The notes beneath the pieces are model-generated. The model was not told the DNA's origin, searched no databases, and worked only from the letters and a program-made list of their open reading frames with translations. The position numbers were made by a program, and so were the translations under genes. This document shows, in pieces, positions 8,105-16,518 of a DNA stretch of 64,000 bases. The stretch's first letter is position 1. Each line of letters opens with the position of its first letter. Origin of the DNA: Sphingomonas sp. CL5.1 (lineage in GTDB: Bacteria > Pseudomonadota > Alphaproteobacteria > Sphingomonadales > Sphingomonadaceae); assembly GCF_013344685.1 (NCBI RefSeq), contig NZ_CP050137.1, positions 2,783,001-2,847,000 of the forward strand. Reading direction: 5' to 3'.

Positions 8105-9205
8105 ATGAAGTCGCGTTTCTGCGTTCCGGCGGAAGGCCCGTATCTGCTGGCGCACAGCGCGGGGTGCCAGCCGGTCGGGCTGGAGGCGCGGCTGGTCGAC
8201 GATTATGTCCGGCCGTGGCGCGAGCATCCGGCGCGGATCTGGGACGCATGGCTCGGCAGCATCGCCGAGTTCCGCGAGGCGGTGGCCGCCCTGCTGGGCG
8301 GCAAGGCGGATGACTGGTGCCCGCAGCCGAGCATCTCCGGCGCGGTGTCGCGCTTCCTGAGCGGCATCACCTTTCCCGCCGGGCGCGACGTGGTGCTGGT
8401 GTCGGCCGAGGCGTTCCCCTCGGTCGGTTTCGCGCTCGCCGGGCTGGAGCGGCTGGGCCTGCGGTTCGAGGTGGTGCGCGGCGCGCCTGACGCCCTCGAA
8501 AGCTGGGCGCGGCTCGACGATCGCGACGTGGCGGCGGTGGTGCTCACCCACGTCCATTCCAATAGCGGACGGATCACCCCCGTCGCCGAGGTCGCCGCAA
8601 GGGCGCGGGCCAACGGCGTGGTCTCCGTCGTCGATATCGCGCAATCCGCCGGCATCCTGCCGCTCGACGTGACCGCGTGGCCGGTCGATGCGGTCGCGGG
8701 CACCTCGCTCAAATGGCTGTGCGGCGGCGCGGGCGGCTGCTTCCTGTGGGTCTCCCCGGAAAGGGTCATGGAGGTCGAGCCGGTCGAGCGCGGCTGGTTC
8801 TCGCACCTCGACCCCTTCGAGATGGATATCGAACATTTCCTGTTCGCTCCCGACGCGCGCCGCTTCTGGGGCGGTACGCCGGTGATCGCGCCTTACGTGT
8901 CGGCTCTGGAAGGGCTGCGGGTGGTGCGCGAGATCGGGGTGGAGACGATCCGGGAACACAATATCCGCCTCCAGCGCGGGTTCCTCGATGCGCTTGGCCG
9001 TAGCGGCGTTGCCGCCCCGGTTCCGGGCGAGCGCGGCGGGACCCTGTGCCTGGAACTCGGGGAAACGGTCGAGGCGGCGCTGGTCGCCGCCGGGGTGCAA
9101 TGCGATCGGCGCGGCAGGATATTGCGGCTGTCGTTCGGCATCTGGAACGACGACGCGGACATCGCGATCGTCGCGCAGGCCATCGCCCGAGGCATGACGA
9201 CCTGA
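8105..9205 (+). CDS. Kynureninase-like class V aminotransferase-fold PLP enzyme
   Basis: 366 residues from the ATG at 8105 (GGGGG about 10 bases before). It belongs to the fold-type I PLP enzymes of the class V aminotransferase/kynureninase group. Lys203 (GTSLKWLCGG) is the expected Schiff-base lysine and Asp177 (VSVVDIAQSAG) the residue that holds the pyridine nitrogen. GTPVIAPYVSALEGL and a small C-terminal domain are present. Kynureninases cleave the side chain of kynurenines to anthranilates and alanine; cysteine desulfurase-like relatives also exist, so the exact reaction is open. Eighteen bases separate it from the downstream PrnB-type gene, and the pair sits behind the conserved promoter. 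A haem enzyme acting on an indole next to a kynureninase relative is a telling combination. Confidence 0.85.
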   Translation: MKSRFCVPAEGPYLLAHSAGCQPVGLEARLVDDYVRPWREHPARIWDAWLGSIAEFREAVAALLGGKADDWCPQPSISGAVSRFLSGITFPAGRDVVLVSAEAFPSVGFALAGLERLGLRFEVVRGAPDALESWARLDDRDVAAVVLTHVHSNSGRITPVAEVAARARANGVVSVVDIAQSAGILPLDVTAWPVDAVAGTSLKWLCGGAGGCFLWVSPERVMEVEPVERGWFSHLDPFEMDIEHFLFAPDARRFWGGTPVIAPYVSALEGLRVVREIGVETIREHNIRLQRGFLDALGRSGVAAPVPGERGGTLCLELGETVEAALVAAGVQCDRRGRILRLSFGIWNDDADIAIVAQAIARGMTT

Positions 9206-9223
9206 AGATTCTGGAACGATAAA

Positions 9224-10405
9224 ATGGACAATGCTGAAAAGTTCGAGGGCTGGATTCGCGGCCCCTTCGTGGAGATGAACACCGAGCTGGAGGACCTTTA
9301 TTTCGCCCAGCCGGACCGGATGGAGATCGAAAGCGTCGGCACGTCGATCAAGGAGACGCTGCGCGACGAGGGCCGCGCGCTGATCGTCCCGCTGCTGGAG
9401 GAGGGCAAGACCGGCGACGGCTTCGTCAACGCGTTCGGCGTGCTGGGCAATGTCGGCCTCTATCTCGGCGCGCTACGTCGGCACGAGATGACCAATCCCG
9501 ACCGCGAGGAGCGTTCGCCGTTCGTCGAGGCGTCGGCGCTGGCGCTGCACATCGGCGTGTCGATCGGCATGGTGCCGCGCTTCGCCACCTCGCATCTCGC
9601 GACGCACAACCTCGCGGTGAACGGGATACGCAAGAGCTTCACCTCGCTGCGCGACGAATTCCTGTTCATCGACGAGAATACGCGCGGCATCCTGAGCTTC
9701 CAGAGCGCGGCCGACGCGCTCACCCGCATCGTGCCGCTGGGCGTGACCAGCCCGGTCGCCGACGTGCTCTATGAACAGGCGAAGCAGGCGATGGCGAACG
9801 TGATCCGGTTCAACGACCGCCTGTTCACCGAGCTGGATATCGACCGCTTCTTCTTCTCCGTCCGGCCCTATTATAAGCCGTACCGCGTCGGCCGGCAGAT
9901 CTATCGCGGCGCCAATGCGGGGGACTTCGCGGGCATCAACGAGATCGACCTCATGCTCGGCGTGTGCCGCGCGAGCGATCCTTCCTATTCGCAGCTCCTG
10001 CACGAGAAGATGCCGTTCATGCTGCCGTCCGAGCAGCGCCGGCTGAACGAATGTATGAGCCGCAGGAGCCTGCTCGACGAGCTGCTGCTGCTGATCGACG
10101 ATCATGCCGACAAGCCGTGGTTCAGGAGCAGCGCGCGCATGTATCTCGAGGTGTTCGATCTCTATGCGGAAACGGCGCGCCAGCATCACGACCAGCTCGT
10201 GATGCGCTTCATCCAGCGGCCGAGCGACAATCTCGCGCAGGCGCGGCTCACCGGCATCACCGCCAGCGGGCCGAGCCTGGAGGTGCTGATCCGTTCGCTC
10301 GAAACGCTGCGCGACTATCGCTGCGCGGCGGATCGCCCGGACCTCGCCACCCGTCACCGCGACATTGCGCGGTTGCGCGCGGTGGCCGATGGGAGCGATG
10401 CCTGA
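9224..10405 (+). CDS. PrnB-family haem protein (indole/tryptophan dioxygenase superfamily)
   Basis: 393 residues. PrnB (PF08933) is the pyrrolnitrin-pathway enzyme that rearranges 7-chlorotryptophan. Its fold is that of indoleamine and tryptophan 2,3-dioxygenase, with one haem. The match to remembered PrnB is clear in the central RPYYKPYRVGRQIYRG segment (RPFYEPIRVGGQSY in PrnB) and in the following SYSQLLHEKMPFMLPSE. A His pair at 321-322 (ARQHHDQL) falls where PrnB has its haem-ligand histidine. No prnA, prnC or prnD homologue is in the window, so this is not a pyrrolnitrin cluster. I infer oxidation or ring rearrangement of an indole compound that the kynureninase-like partner then processes. 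The 267 bases after it hold only a short dyad (CTCCAT..ATGGAG, 10409-10424). Confidence 0.75.
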   Translation: MDNAEKFEGWIRGPFVEMNTELEDLYFAQPDRMEIESVGTSIKETLRDEGRALIVPLLEEGKTGDGFVNAFGVLGNVGLYLGALRRHEMTNPDREERSPFVEASALALHIGVSIGMVPRFATSHLATHNLAVNGIRKSFTSLRDEFLFIDENTRGILSFQSAADALTRIVPLGVTSPVADVLYEQAKQAMANVIRFNDRLFTELDIDRFFFSVRPYYKPYRVGRQIYRGANAGDFAGINEIDLMLGVCRASDPSYSQLLHEKMPFMLPSEQRRLNECMSRRSLLDELLLLIDDHADKPWFRSSARMYLEVFDLYAETARQHHDQLVMRFIQRPSDNLAQARLTGITASGPSLEVLIRSLETLRDYRCAADRPDLATRHRDIARLRAVADGSDA

Positions 10406-10672
10406 TCTCCATCGCCATGGAGACAGACAGGCCGGATAGTGATCCTCCGAACGTGCGGGCGGCGCGCCTGGCGCCCAGCTTCTGACTGGCACACGTCGCC
10501 CGCACGCTCGTGACGAACATGGCCATCCCTCGCGGGACTATTATTCGCGCTATCCGGGGCGGTGGAGCTAGCCGACCCCGGTCGGCTCCTTTCATCGGCG
10601 GTCGACAAGCCCTTTTGTCGTCGGCTTTTTTCGATGATAGGATGCCGTGCGGGCCAGATGCGGAAGATTGCC

Positions 10673-11209
10673 ATGGACAGGAAATCGGCGAGCGAGCGCG
10701 AGTCCCGGCAGAAGGCGCTGGCGGCCCGATGGAGCATAGCGGCGGAGGCGATAGAGGCACTCGCCGGCACGCGATCGCTCGATGCCGTGGTCAGCGTGTT
10801 GCGCGCCTTCGCGCGCCGCGCGGTGGGAGCGGACGGCATCGCGGTCGTCCTGCGCGAGGAGGATCAATGCCATTATGTCGCCGAGGACGCGAAGGAGCCG
10901 CTCTGGGCCGGGCAATATTTTCCGGCCGGGAACTGCGTCTCCGGCTGGGCGATGTCGCACCATCAGACGGCGGTGATCCCCGATATCTTCGATGATCCGC
11001 GCGTTCCGGTCGAGGCATATCGCGACACCTTCGTCCGCTCGATGCTGATGGTGCCGATCGGCCGGGTCGAATCCATTGCCGCTGTAGGCGCCTATTGGTC
11101 CGATTTCGGGCAGCCGTCCGACGATGAGATCATGCTGCTCGAGGCGTTGGCGCGCGCCGCTTCGGTCGCGCTGGAGAATGAGCGGCTTTCGCGGCGCGCC
11201 GGGGGCTGA
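10673..11209 (+). CDS. GAF-domain sensor protein
   Basis: 178 residues from the ATG at 10673 (GGAAG eight bases before); an in-frame ATG at 10634 is an alternative. Residues about 25-170 form one GAF domain, with GNCVSGWAMSHHQTAVIPDI and SMLMVPIGRVESIAAVGAYW typical of small-molecule or light-sensing GAF modules. No output domain is attached. It lies 120 bp upstream of the HWE-type histidine kinase gene on the same strand, and stand-alone GAF proteins often feed such kinases. The ligand is unknown. No bilin-binding cysteine motif is obvious. Confidence 0.8.
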   Translation: MDRKSASERESRQKALAARWSIAAEAIEALAGTRSLDAVVSVLRAFARRAVGADGIAVVLREEDQCHYVAEDAKEPLWAGQYFPAGNCVSGWAMSHHQTAVIPDIFDDPRVPVEAYRDTFVRSMLMVPIGRVESIAAVGAYWSDFGQPSDDEIMLLEALARAASVALENERLSRRAGG

Positions 11210-11329
11210 GGGCACGGCGGACGGCTTGACTTCCGGTCATCCGGGCGGTCCTTATCGCGGCATGTGTTTCCACAAGGGATTGCTCATGATTGGGCGTGAT
11301 GATCGTGGATCACGAAAACGGCGCGGCGT

Positions 11330-12337
11330 GTGAAGCCCGCCGCATTCGTCAAGCAAGCCATTCTCAAGCCTGCGCGATCGACGATGGCGGTCGCTCTCGT
11401 GGTGATAACAGCAATCGCTCTCGTGGTGATAACAGCAATCGCCGTCCCGACGCTGATCGGCCTGGCGGCCGAGCCGCTCGCCCACGAGCGCGGCCCCTAC
11501 GTGGCCTATGTTCCGATCATCATGGGCATCGCGCTCTTTCTGGGCTGGCGGCCGGCGGCGATCGTCACCCTCGGTTCGGTGATCGTCGCCAACCTGCTGT
11601 TCCACCCTGTACGCACCTTCGGCCTCGGCGAGGGGCTGATCCGGACATTGCTGTTCTGCGCGGCCAGCGCGGTCTCGATCATATTGGGGCATTTCGTCAG
11701 GCACGTCGTCATCGAGCTGGACGCAGCCGCGCGCCGCGAGGAATTCCTCGCTTCCGAACTGGGCCATCGCGCGAAGAACCATCTCGCCCTGATCGAGGCG
11801 CTCGCGCGGCAATGCCGGCAGTCCGGGGATTCGACGGAGGAATTCTTCGACAAGCTGCTCCCGCGTATCGAGACGCTTTCCCGCGCGCAGGAACTCCTCA
11901 CTCGCGGCGGCTATGGGGCCTGCGATCTGAAGGGACTCGTCCGGGATGCGTTGAAGCCGTTCGAGCATCACCCCGGCATCTCGATCGCGGGGCCGACCGT
12001 GCTGGTCCCGCCCGGCCAGACGACGCCCCTTATCATGGCTATCCACGAACTCGGCACCAACGCATCGAAATACGGCGCGCTCACCGTTCCCGATGGAAGG
12101 GTCGAGATAGGCTGGCGCGTCGAGCAGGATCGCGTTGAAATCTCCTGGATCGAGCGAGGCGGGCAAGTGGTCGAGGCGCCGCGACGTCGCGGGCTCGGCT
12201 CGCGCCTGATCTCACGCCACCCGGCATTCCATGCGGCGTCACTGGAGTTCCCGCCGGAGGGCGTGCGTTGCACGATCACGCTGAAGATCGCGCAGGAGGA
12301 ATTGCGGAACCCGCGGGAGACGCGCGGCGATATCTGA
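11330..12337 (+). CDS. Membrane HWE/HisKA_2-type sensor histidine kinase
   Basis: 335 residues if the GTG at 11330 is used; the ATG at 11384 is another possible start and neither has a good ribosome site. The N-terminal 130 residues hold four hydrophobic segments of a DUF4118-like membrane sensor. The phosphoacceptor is His146 in ASELGHRAKNHLALIEA, the signature of the HWE/HisKA_2 group. The ATPase domain has HELGTNASKYGAL (N box) and RRGLGSRLI. Such kinases often act on PhyR-type or single-receiver regulators in the general stress response of alphaproteobacteria, but no phyR gene is nearby. The first membrane segment contains a perfect tandem duplication (see 11391-11438). Confidence 0.88.
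   Translation: MKPAAFVKQAILKPARSTMAVALVVITAIALVVITAIAVPTLIGLAAEPLAHERGPYVAYVPIIMGIALFLGWRPAAIVTLGSVIVANLLFHPVRTFGLGEGLIRTLLFCAASAVSIILGHFVRHVVIELDAAARREEFLASELGHRAKNHLALIEALARQCRQSGDSTEEFFDKLLPRIETLSRAQELLTRGGYGACDLKGLVRDALKPFEHHPGISIAGPTVLVPPGQTTPLIMAIHELGTNASKYGALTVPDGRVEIGWRVEQDRVEISWIERGGQVVEAPRRRGLGSRLISRHPAFHAASLEFPPEGVRCTITLKIAQEELRNPRETRGDI
11391..11438 (+). repeat. Perfect 24-bp tandem duplication inside the kinase gene
   Basis: Two identical 24-base units lie head to tail (11391-11414, 11415-11438), beginning TCGCTCTCGTGG. They keep the frame and add a second ALVVITAI to the first transmembrane segment of the kinase. Perfect identity suggests a recent slip or a length-variable site. 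Confidence 0.9.
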
Positions 12338-12348
12338 GCGCCGTTTCC

Positions 12349-12411
12349 GCCTCCGGGATATCCCCTAGGTCCCACTCCCGAATTTCCCGCCCCGCCGCTG
12401 CTTCCTATGGC
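12349..12411 (+). promoter_or_regulatory. Conserved FixJ-type promoter element upstream of nnrS
   Basis: GCCTCCGG-N4-TCCCCTAGG-N7-CCCGAATTTCC is followed 18 bases later by TATGGC (12406-12411). The same blocks with the same spacings occur upstream of the alternative oxidase gene (16405-16467). TTTCCC/TTTCCG to TA shows a 17-bp spacer, so these read as -35 and -10. The TAGG core lies near -48, a usual place for a response-regulator activator. FixJ, encoded between the two genes, is the likely binder (inference). Confidence 0.55.
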
Positions 12412-12458
12412 GCGGGGGCGGCGCCAGCGGGTCGCCGTTTCGGGCGGGAGGTGATGAC

Positions 12459-13658
12459 GTGAGAGCCGAAGACGAACGCTTCCGCACGCTGATGCGGCTT
12501 CCACCGCTCCTGCGCGGCGGGTTCCGGCCGTTCTTCCTCGGTGGCGCATTATGGGCGGTCATCGTGGTCGCGCTCTGGGTGCTCGCGTTCGCGGGCAGGA
12601 TCGCGCTTCCCACCCGGTTCGACGCGCTCGCCTGGCATCGTCACGAGATGCTTTTCGGCTATCTCGTCGCGGTGATCGCCGGCTTCCTGATGACCGCGAT
12701 CCCCAACTGGACCGGCCGCCTGCCGATCGCCGGGGGCAGGCTGGCGGCGCTGGCGGGCCTGTGGCTGGCCGCGCGGGCGGCGGTGCTGTTTTCCGCGATC
12801 ACCGGCGCGGCGCTCGCTTTCCTGCTCGACGTCGGCTTTCTCGCGACGCTTGGTTTCGTCGTCGCGCGCGAGGTGATCGCCGCGAAGAACCGCAACGTCC
12901 CGATCGCGGTCGCGATCGGAATCCTTGCGCTCGCCGACGCGCTCGACCATGCGGAAGCGCTTGGCCTCGCGGTGCCGGCGGGGCTGGGCTGGCGGCTGGG
13001 TTTCGCGATCGTGCTGTTCCTCGTGTCGCTGATCGGCGGGCGCATCATCCCCTCATTCACGCGCAACTGGCTCGCGAAGCAGGGGCGGGAGAGGGGGCTT
13101 CCCACACAGCCCGGCCGCTTCGACGTGGCCACGCTCGCGGTGACCGGTATCGCCCTGCTCGTCTGGGCGGCGCTGCCCGAGAGCAAGGTCGCCGGCGCGC
13201 TGCTGGTGAGCGCGGGCTTGCTCCAGACCGTCCGCCTGGCGCGCTGGTCGGGGCTGCGTAGCTGGCGCGAGCCGATCGTGCTGATCCTGCACGTCTCCTA
13301 TGCGTGGCTGCCGCTCGGGCTGTTGCTGCTCGGCGGGAGCCTGTTCGTCTGGTGCATCCCGGCCTCGTCCGCGATCCATGCGCTCGGCGCCGGGGCGATG
13401 GCGTCGATGACGCTCGCGGTGATGACGCGGGCGACGCTCGGCCATACCGGGCGGCAACTCCGCGCCGATCGCGCGACGCAGGCGATCTATCTGCTGTTGA
13501 CGAGCGGGGCGGCGCTGCGCTTCGCGGCGCCGATGCTGCCGGTCGATTATGTCGGCGCGATCGCTTTGGCGGGGGCATTATGGGGTGGCGCCTTTCTGCT
13601 ATTCCTCCTCGTGTACGCCCCAAAGCTGCTCGGCCCGCGCCCGGACGGCAGGGCGTGA
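12459..13658 (+). CDS. nnrS: NnrS-family membrane protein
   Basis: 399 residues, GTG start after GGGAGG. NnrS proteins are haem- and copper-containing polytopic membrane proteins linked to nitric oxide and nitrosative stress. About twelve hydrophobic segments are visible. The family hallmarks GGFRPFFLGGALWA near the N terminus and FDALAWHRHEMLFGYL (with the two conserved His) are intact. SFTRNWL and AIHALGAGAMASMTLAVMTRATLGHTGR follow, holding further candidate His ligands. It is followed by the Nfu gene after four bases, so the two form an operon. The promoter shares an element with the oxidase promoter. Confidence 0.93.
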   Translation: MRAEDERFRTLMRLPPLLRGGFRPFFLGGALWAVIVVALWVLAFAGRIALPTRFDALAWHRHEMLFGYLVAVIAGFLMTAIPNWTGRLPIAGGRLAALAGLWLAARAAVLFSAITGAALAFLLDVGFLATLGFVVAREVIAAKNRNVPIAVAIGILALADALDHAEALGLAVPAGLGWRLGFAIVLFLVSLIGGRIIPSFTRNWLAKQGRERGLPTQPGRFDVATLAVTGIALLVWAALPESKVAGALLVSAGLLQTVRLARWSGLRSWREPIVLILHVSYAWLPLGLLLLGGSLFVWCIPASSAIHALGAGAMASMTLAVMTRATLGHTGRQLRADRATQAIYLLLTSGAALRFAAPMLPVDYVGAIALAGALWGGAFLLFLLVYAPKLLGPRPDGRA

Positions 13659-13662
13659 TCCG

Positions 13663-14286
13663 ATGAACCCGATCGAGTTCGAGCCGACCCCCAACCCAGA
13701 CGCGCTCCGCATCCTGCCGGGGCGCCGCGTGTCGCATGGCCAGCCCAGGCAGTTCACCAGAACGTCGCCGGTCGCCGATCCGCTGGCCGCCGAACTGCTC
13801 GCCATCGATGGCATCGAGCGTGTGCTTATCGGCGCCGATTTCGTGACCGTGGTGCGCGAGGACGCGAGCCGGACGTGGGACTCGCTGCGGCCGGAGATCG
13901 TGCTGGCGCTCTCCGATGCGCTCGATCGCGATCTTCCGCCCGAGCCGCCGACGGTGCCAGCGGAGAGCTTGCCGCTCGGCGAGATCGAGCAGCAGATCGA
14001 GGTCGTGCTCGATCGCTGGGTCCGCCCGCTGCTCGCGGCGGACGGCGGCGAGGCGGTGTTCGTGCGCTTCGATCCGACGGACGGGACGGTCTGGATTCGC
14101 ATGGAGGGCGCATGCGGCGGCTGCCCCTCCGGCAGCATCACGCTGAAACGCGGGATCGAGCAGGCGATCCGGCGCTGGGTTCCCGAAGTGACGCGCGTCC
14201 TGCCGGTCGAGGCCGAGCGCGCGCGGGAGAACGATCCGAAGGCGCGGTTCCGCCAGTGGATCGCGGGGAAATGGGGGAGCCGCTAG
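13663..14286 (+). CDS. NfuA/Nfu-type iron-sulfur cluster scaffold
   Basis: 207 residues from the ATG at 13663. Residues 1-90 match the Nfu N-terminal domain (FEPTPNPDALRILPG) and residues about 105-185 the NifU C-terminal domain, with Cys151-x-x-Cys154 (GACGGCPSGS) for binding the [4Fe-4S] cluster. The domain order is that of mitochondrial NFU1 and alphaproteobacterial Nfu carriers, which hand clusters to target enzymes. In an operon with nnrS it may repair clusters damaged by nitric oxide, which is inference. Its 3' end overlaps the convergent fixJ stop by four bases. Confidence 0.92.
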   Translation: MNPIEFEPTPNPDALRILPGRRVSHGQPRQFTRTSPVADPLAAELLAIDGIERVLIGADFVTVVREDASRTWDSLRPEIVLALSDALDRDLPPEPPTVPAESLPLGEIEQQIEVVLDRWVRPLLAADGGEAVFVRFDPTDGTVWIRMEGACGGCPSGSITLKRGIEQAIRRWVPEVTRVLPVEAERARENDPKARFRQWIAGKWGSR

Positions 14287-14894
14287 ACGAGCCGCGCGAT
14301 CATCACCATCCGCACCAGTTCGGAGGCCGTCCGCGCGCCCATCTTGGTCATCACGTTGGCGCGATACACTTCAACGGTGCGCGCGCTGATCTCGAGGTCA
14401 TAGGCGATCACCTTGTTCGCCTTGCCCTCGATCAGCCCTTCCATCACCTCGCGCTCGCGGCCTGACAGCGTCGCCAGCCGCTTGCCGATCGCGTCGCGCT
14501 CCAGCTCCATCTCGCCGCGGCTTTGCTGGCGGGCGAGCGTGGTGCGCACCGCGAGCAGGATCGCCTCGTCGCTGAACGGCTTCTCGATGAAATCGGAGAC
14601 GCCGGCATGCAGCGCCTGGATCGCCATCGGCACGTCGGCGTGGCCGGTGATGACGATCACGGGATCGGTGACGCCGATCGCCTTGAGCTTCGCGACCAGC
14701 TCCAGCCCGTTCATTTCCGGCATGCGCACGTCGGTGATGATGCAGCCGTGCTCCATCGTCGGCACGGCCTTCAGGAACTGGCTCGCGGATTCATAGGTCC
14801 GCGTCGCGATCTCGGAACAGTCGAGCAGGAAGGAAAGCGAATCTCGGACGCCCTCGTCGTCATCGATCACATGGACGACAGGTTCACTCGGCAT
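14283..14894 (-). CDS. fixJ: FixJ-type response regulator
   Basis: 203 residues. The receiver domain (residues 1-125) has the acidic pair in [10 protein letters not shown], the phosphoacceptor Asp in [13 protein letters not shown] and the Lys in FIEKPFSD. The output is a LuxR/FixJ helix-turn-helix ([20 protein letters not shown] ... [17 protein letters not shown]). It is the partner of FixL, with the fixL and fixJ frames overlapping by 11 bases. FixJ normally activates microaerobic respiratory genes. The shared elements at 12349 and 16405 are its likely targets here. Confidence 0.95.
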   Translation of the reverse strand: MPSEPVVHVIDDDEGVRDSLSFLLDCSEIATRTYESASQFLKAVPTMEHGCIITDVRMPEMNGLELVAKLKAIGVTDPVIVITGHADVPMAIQALHAGVSDFIEKPFSDEAILLAVRTTLARQQSRGEMELERDAIGKRLATLSGREREVMEGLIEGKANKVIAYDLEISARTVEVYRANVMTKMGARTASELVRMVMIARLV

Positions 14895-16401
14895 CGTAGA
14901 GCTCCTCCTTGCTGACGGCGGGGATGGTGAAACAGAAGACCGCGCCGCCGCCTTCGTTCGCGCCCGCCTGGATATGCCCGCCATGCGCCTCGACGATGGT
15001 GCGGCAGATCGACAGCCCCACGCCCATGCCGGTGCGTTTGGTGGTAACGAACGGCTGGAAAAGCTGATCCGCGACATCGGGGCGGATGCCGGGGCCGGTG
15101 TCCGCGACGGTGACGAGCGCCATGTCGCCGGCATCGGGCGCGACGCTGACGGTCAGCTCGCGTCGTTCGGATTCGGTCATCGCGTCGACGGCATTGCGGA
15201 TCAGGTTGAGGATGACCTGCTGGATCTGCACCTTGTCGACCAGCACGAGGTCGATCTCGGGGCGCAGATCGATGCGCACGCGGATGCCATGTTCCTTGGC
15301 GCCGACCAATGCGAGCGCGCTCGCCTCCTCCAGCAGCTTGGGCAGGTTCTCCAGTCGTCGCTCGGTCTCCCCGCGCGAAACGAAGTCGCGCAGCCGCCGG
15401 ATGATCTCGCCGGCACGTAGCGCCTCGGCGGCGGCGCGGTCCACCGCTTCGGCCACGCGCGCGTGCGGCACCTCCTCGCGGCGGAGCAGCGCCTTGCTGC
15501 CCATGAGATAATTGCCGATCGCGCTGAGCGGCTGGTTCAGCTCGTGCGCCAGCGCCGACGCCATCTCGCCCAGCGCGGTGAGGCGGGAGACGTGGACCAG
15601 TTCGCTCTGCAATTCCTGTAGCCGCGTCTCGGTCTGCTGCCGCTCGGTCAGGTCGCGGACGAAGCCGGTGAAGAAGCGCCCCTCGCGAAGCTGCATCTCG
15701 CCGACGGCAAGCTCCATCGGGAAGGTCGAGCCATCCTTGCGCTCGCCCACCACCACGCGCCCGACGCCGATGATGCGCCGCTCCCCGGTACGGTAATAGC
15801 GTTCCAGATAGCCGTCGTGCGCCTCGCGATAGGGGGAGGGCATCAGCATGCTGACGTTACGCCCGGTGACTTCCTCGGCGGTCCAGCCGAACTGGCGCTC
15901 GGCGGTGTCGCTGAAGTCGCGGATCAGCCCGCCCTCGTCGATGACGATCATCGCGTCGGGCACGGTCTGGAGGATCGACGTGAGGTGCGCCTCGCGCTGC
16001 GCCAGCTCGCGCGCGATCGTCTCCTCGCGCTCGCGCGCCTCTTTCAGCCACGCGCCGCCGAACGCGACCACGGTGCCGATGACGAGGAATACCGCTGCCG
16101 CGATCCAGTCGCCGGGCAACAGCGGGCCAGTGAGCGCATCGGCCGCCACCCCGGCCGCCGCGCCCGCGAAGGTCGCGATCGCCGCCGCGCGGAAGCCGCC
16201 GACCGCCGCCGCCACCACGCCGGGCACGAAGAAGATGAAGGTCGCACGATTCGCCAGCAGCGGGTCCAGCCCCAGCCGCGCGGCGAAGCCCAACGCGACG
16301 ATGCCGAGCGCGATCAGCGTCACCCTGCCGCTGCCGAGGTGCTGGCCCGCCGCCGCCGGGGCTTGCCGGCGCAGCGCCGGGCGGAAGGCGACGCGCGGCA
16401 C
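14884..16401 (-). CDS. fixL: FixL oxygen-sensor histidine kinase
   Basis: 505 residues from a GTG at 16401, chosen because GGAGG lies five bases before it; upstream open frame is not coding. Residues about 10-130 carry membrane segments. A PAS domain follows, with His195 in [11 protein letters not shown] where Bradyrhizobium FixL has its haem ligand, and IIGVGR keeps the distal arginine. The kinase core has phospho-His286 ([14 protein letters not shown]), [16 protein letters not shown] and [11 protein letters not shown]. The close match to the rhizobial protein over PAS and kinase supports a true haem-based oxygen switch. It diverges from the oxidase gene across the conserved element. Confidence 0.94.
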   Translation of the reverse strand: MPRVAFRPALRRQAPAAAGQHLGSGRVTLIALGIVALGFAARLGLDPLLANRATFIFFVPGVVAAAVGGFRAAAIATFAGAAAGVAADALTGPLLPGDWIAAAVFLVIGTVVAFGGAWLKEAREREETIARELAQREAHLTSILQTVPDAMIVIDEGGLIRDFSDTAERQFGWTAEEVTGRNVSMLMPSPYREAHDGYLERYYRTGERRIIGVGRVVVGERKDGSTFPMELAVGEMQLREGRFFTGFVRDLTERQQTETRLQELQSELVHVSRLTALGEMASALAHELNQPLSAIGNYLMGSKALLRREEVPHARVAEAVDRAAAEALRAGEIIRRLRDFVSRGETERRLENLPKLLEEASALALVGAKEHGIRVRIDLRPEIDLVLVDKVQIQQVILNLIRNAVDAMTESERRELTVSVAPDAGDMALVTVADTGPGIRPDVADQLFQPFVTTKRTGMGVGLSICRTIVEAHGGHIQAGANEGGGAVFCFTIPAVSKEELYDAE

Positions 16402-16404
16402 CCC

Positions 16405-16467
16405 GCCTCCGGTACGTCCCTTAGGATGAAGACCCAAATTTCCGCTCCCGATCGATGCGCATAGATC
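16405..16467 (+). promoter_or_regulatory. Conserved FixJ-type promoter element upstream of the alternative oxidase
   Basis: GCCTCCGG-N4-TCCCTTAGG-N7-CCCAAATTTCC is followed 18 bases later by TAGATC (16462-16467). It matches the nnrS element at 12349 block for block. The left end overlaps the fixL ribosome site on the other strand, so part of the GCCTCCGG identity may be chance. TACGTCCCTTAGG also resembles rhizobial FixJ boxes. Confidence 0.55.
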
Positions 16468-16518
16468 GTCCGCGACAAGCCCGTGGATCAAGTGGCCCAG
16501 CGGAAAGGATAATTCAAC

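Noticed and set aside
9224..10405. Pyrrolnitrin biosynthesis cluster
   Set aside because: Only a PrnB relative is present; no halogenase (PrnA, PrnC) or Rieske oxygenase (PrnD) genes lie in the window.
10406..10672. Small genes in the gap between the PrnB-like and GAF genes
   Set aside because: Several short frames exist, but none has a ribosome site or recognisable product.
11391..11438. Tandem repeat as a possible CRISPR start
   Set aside because: The two units touch with no spacer and are in a coding frame.
16402..16518. FNR/FixK box (TTGAT-N4-ATCAA) before the alternative oxidase
   Set aside because: Only a half site (GGATCAA at about 16484-16490) is present, with no matching left half.
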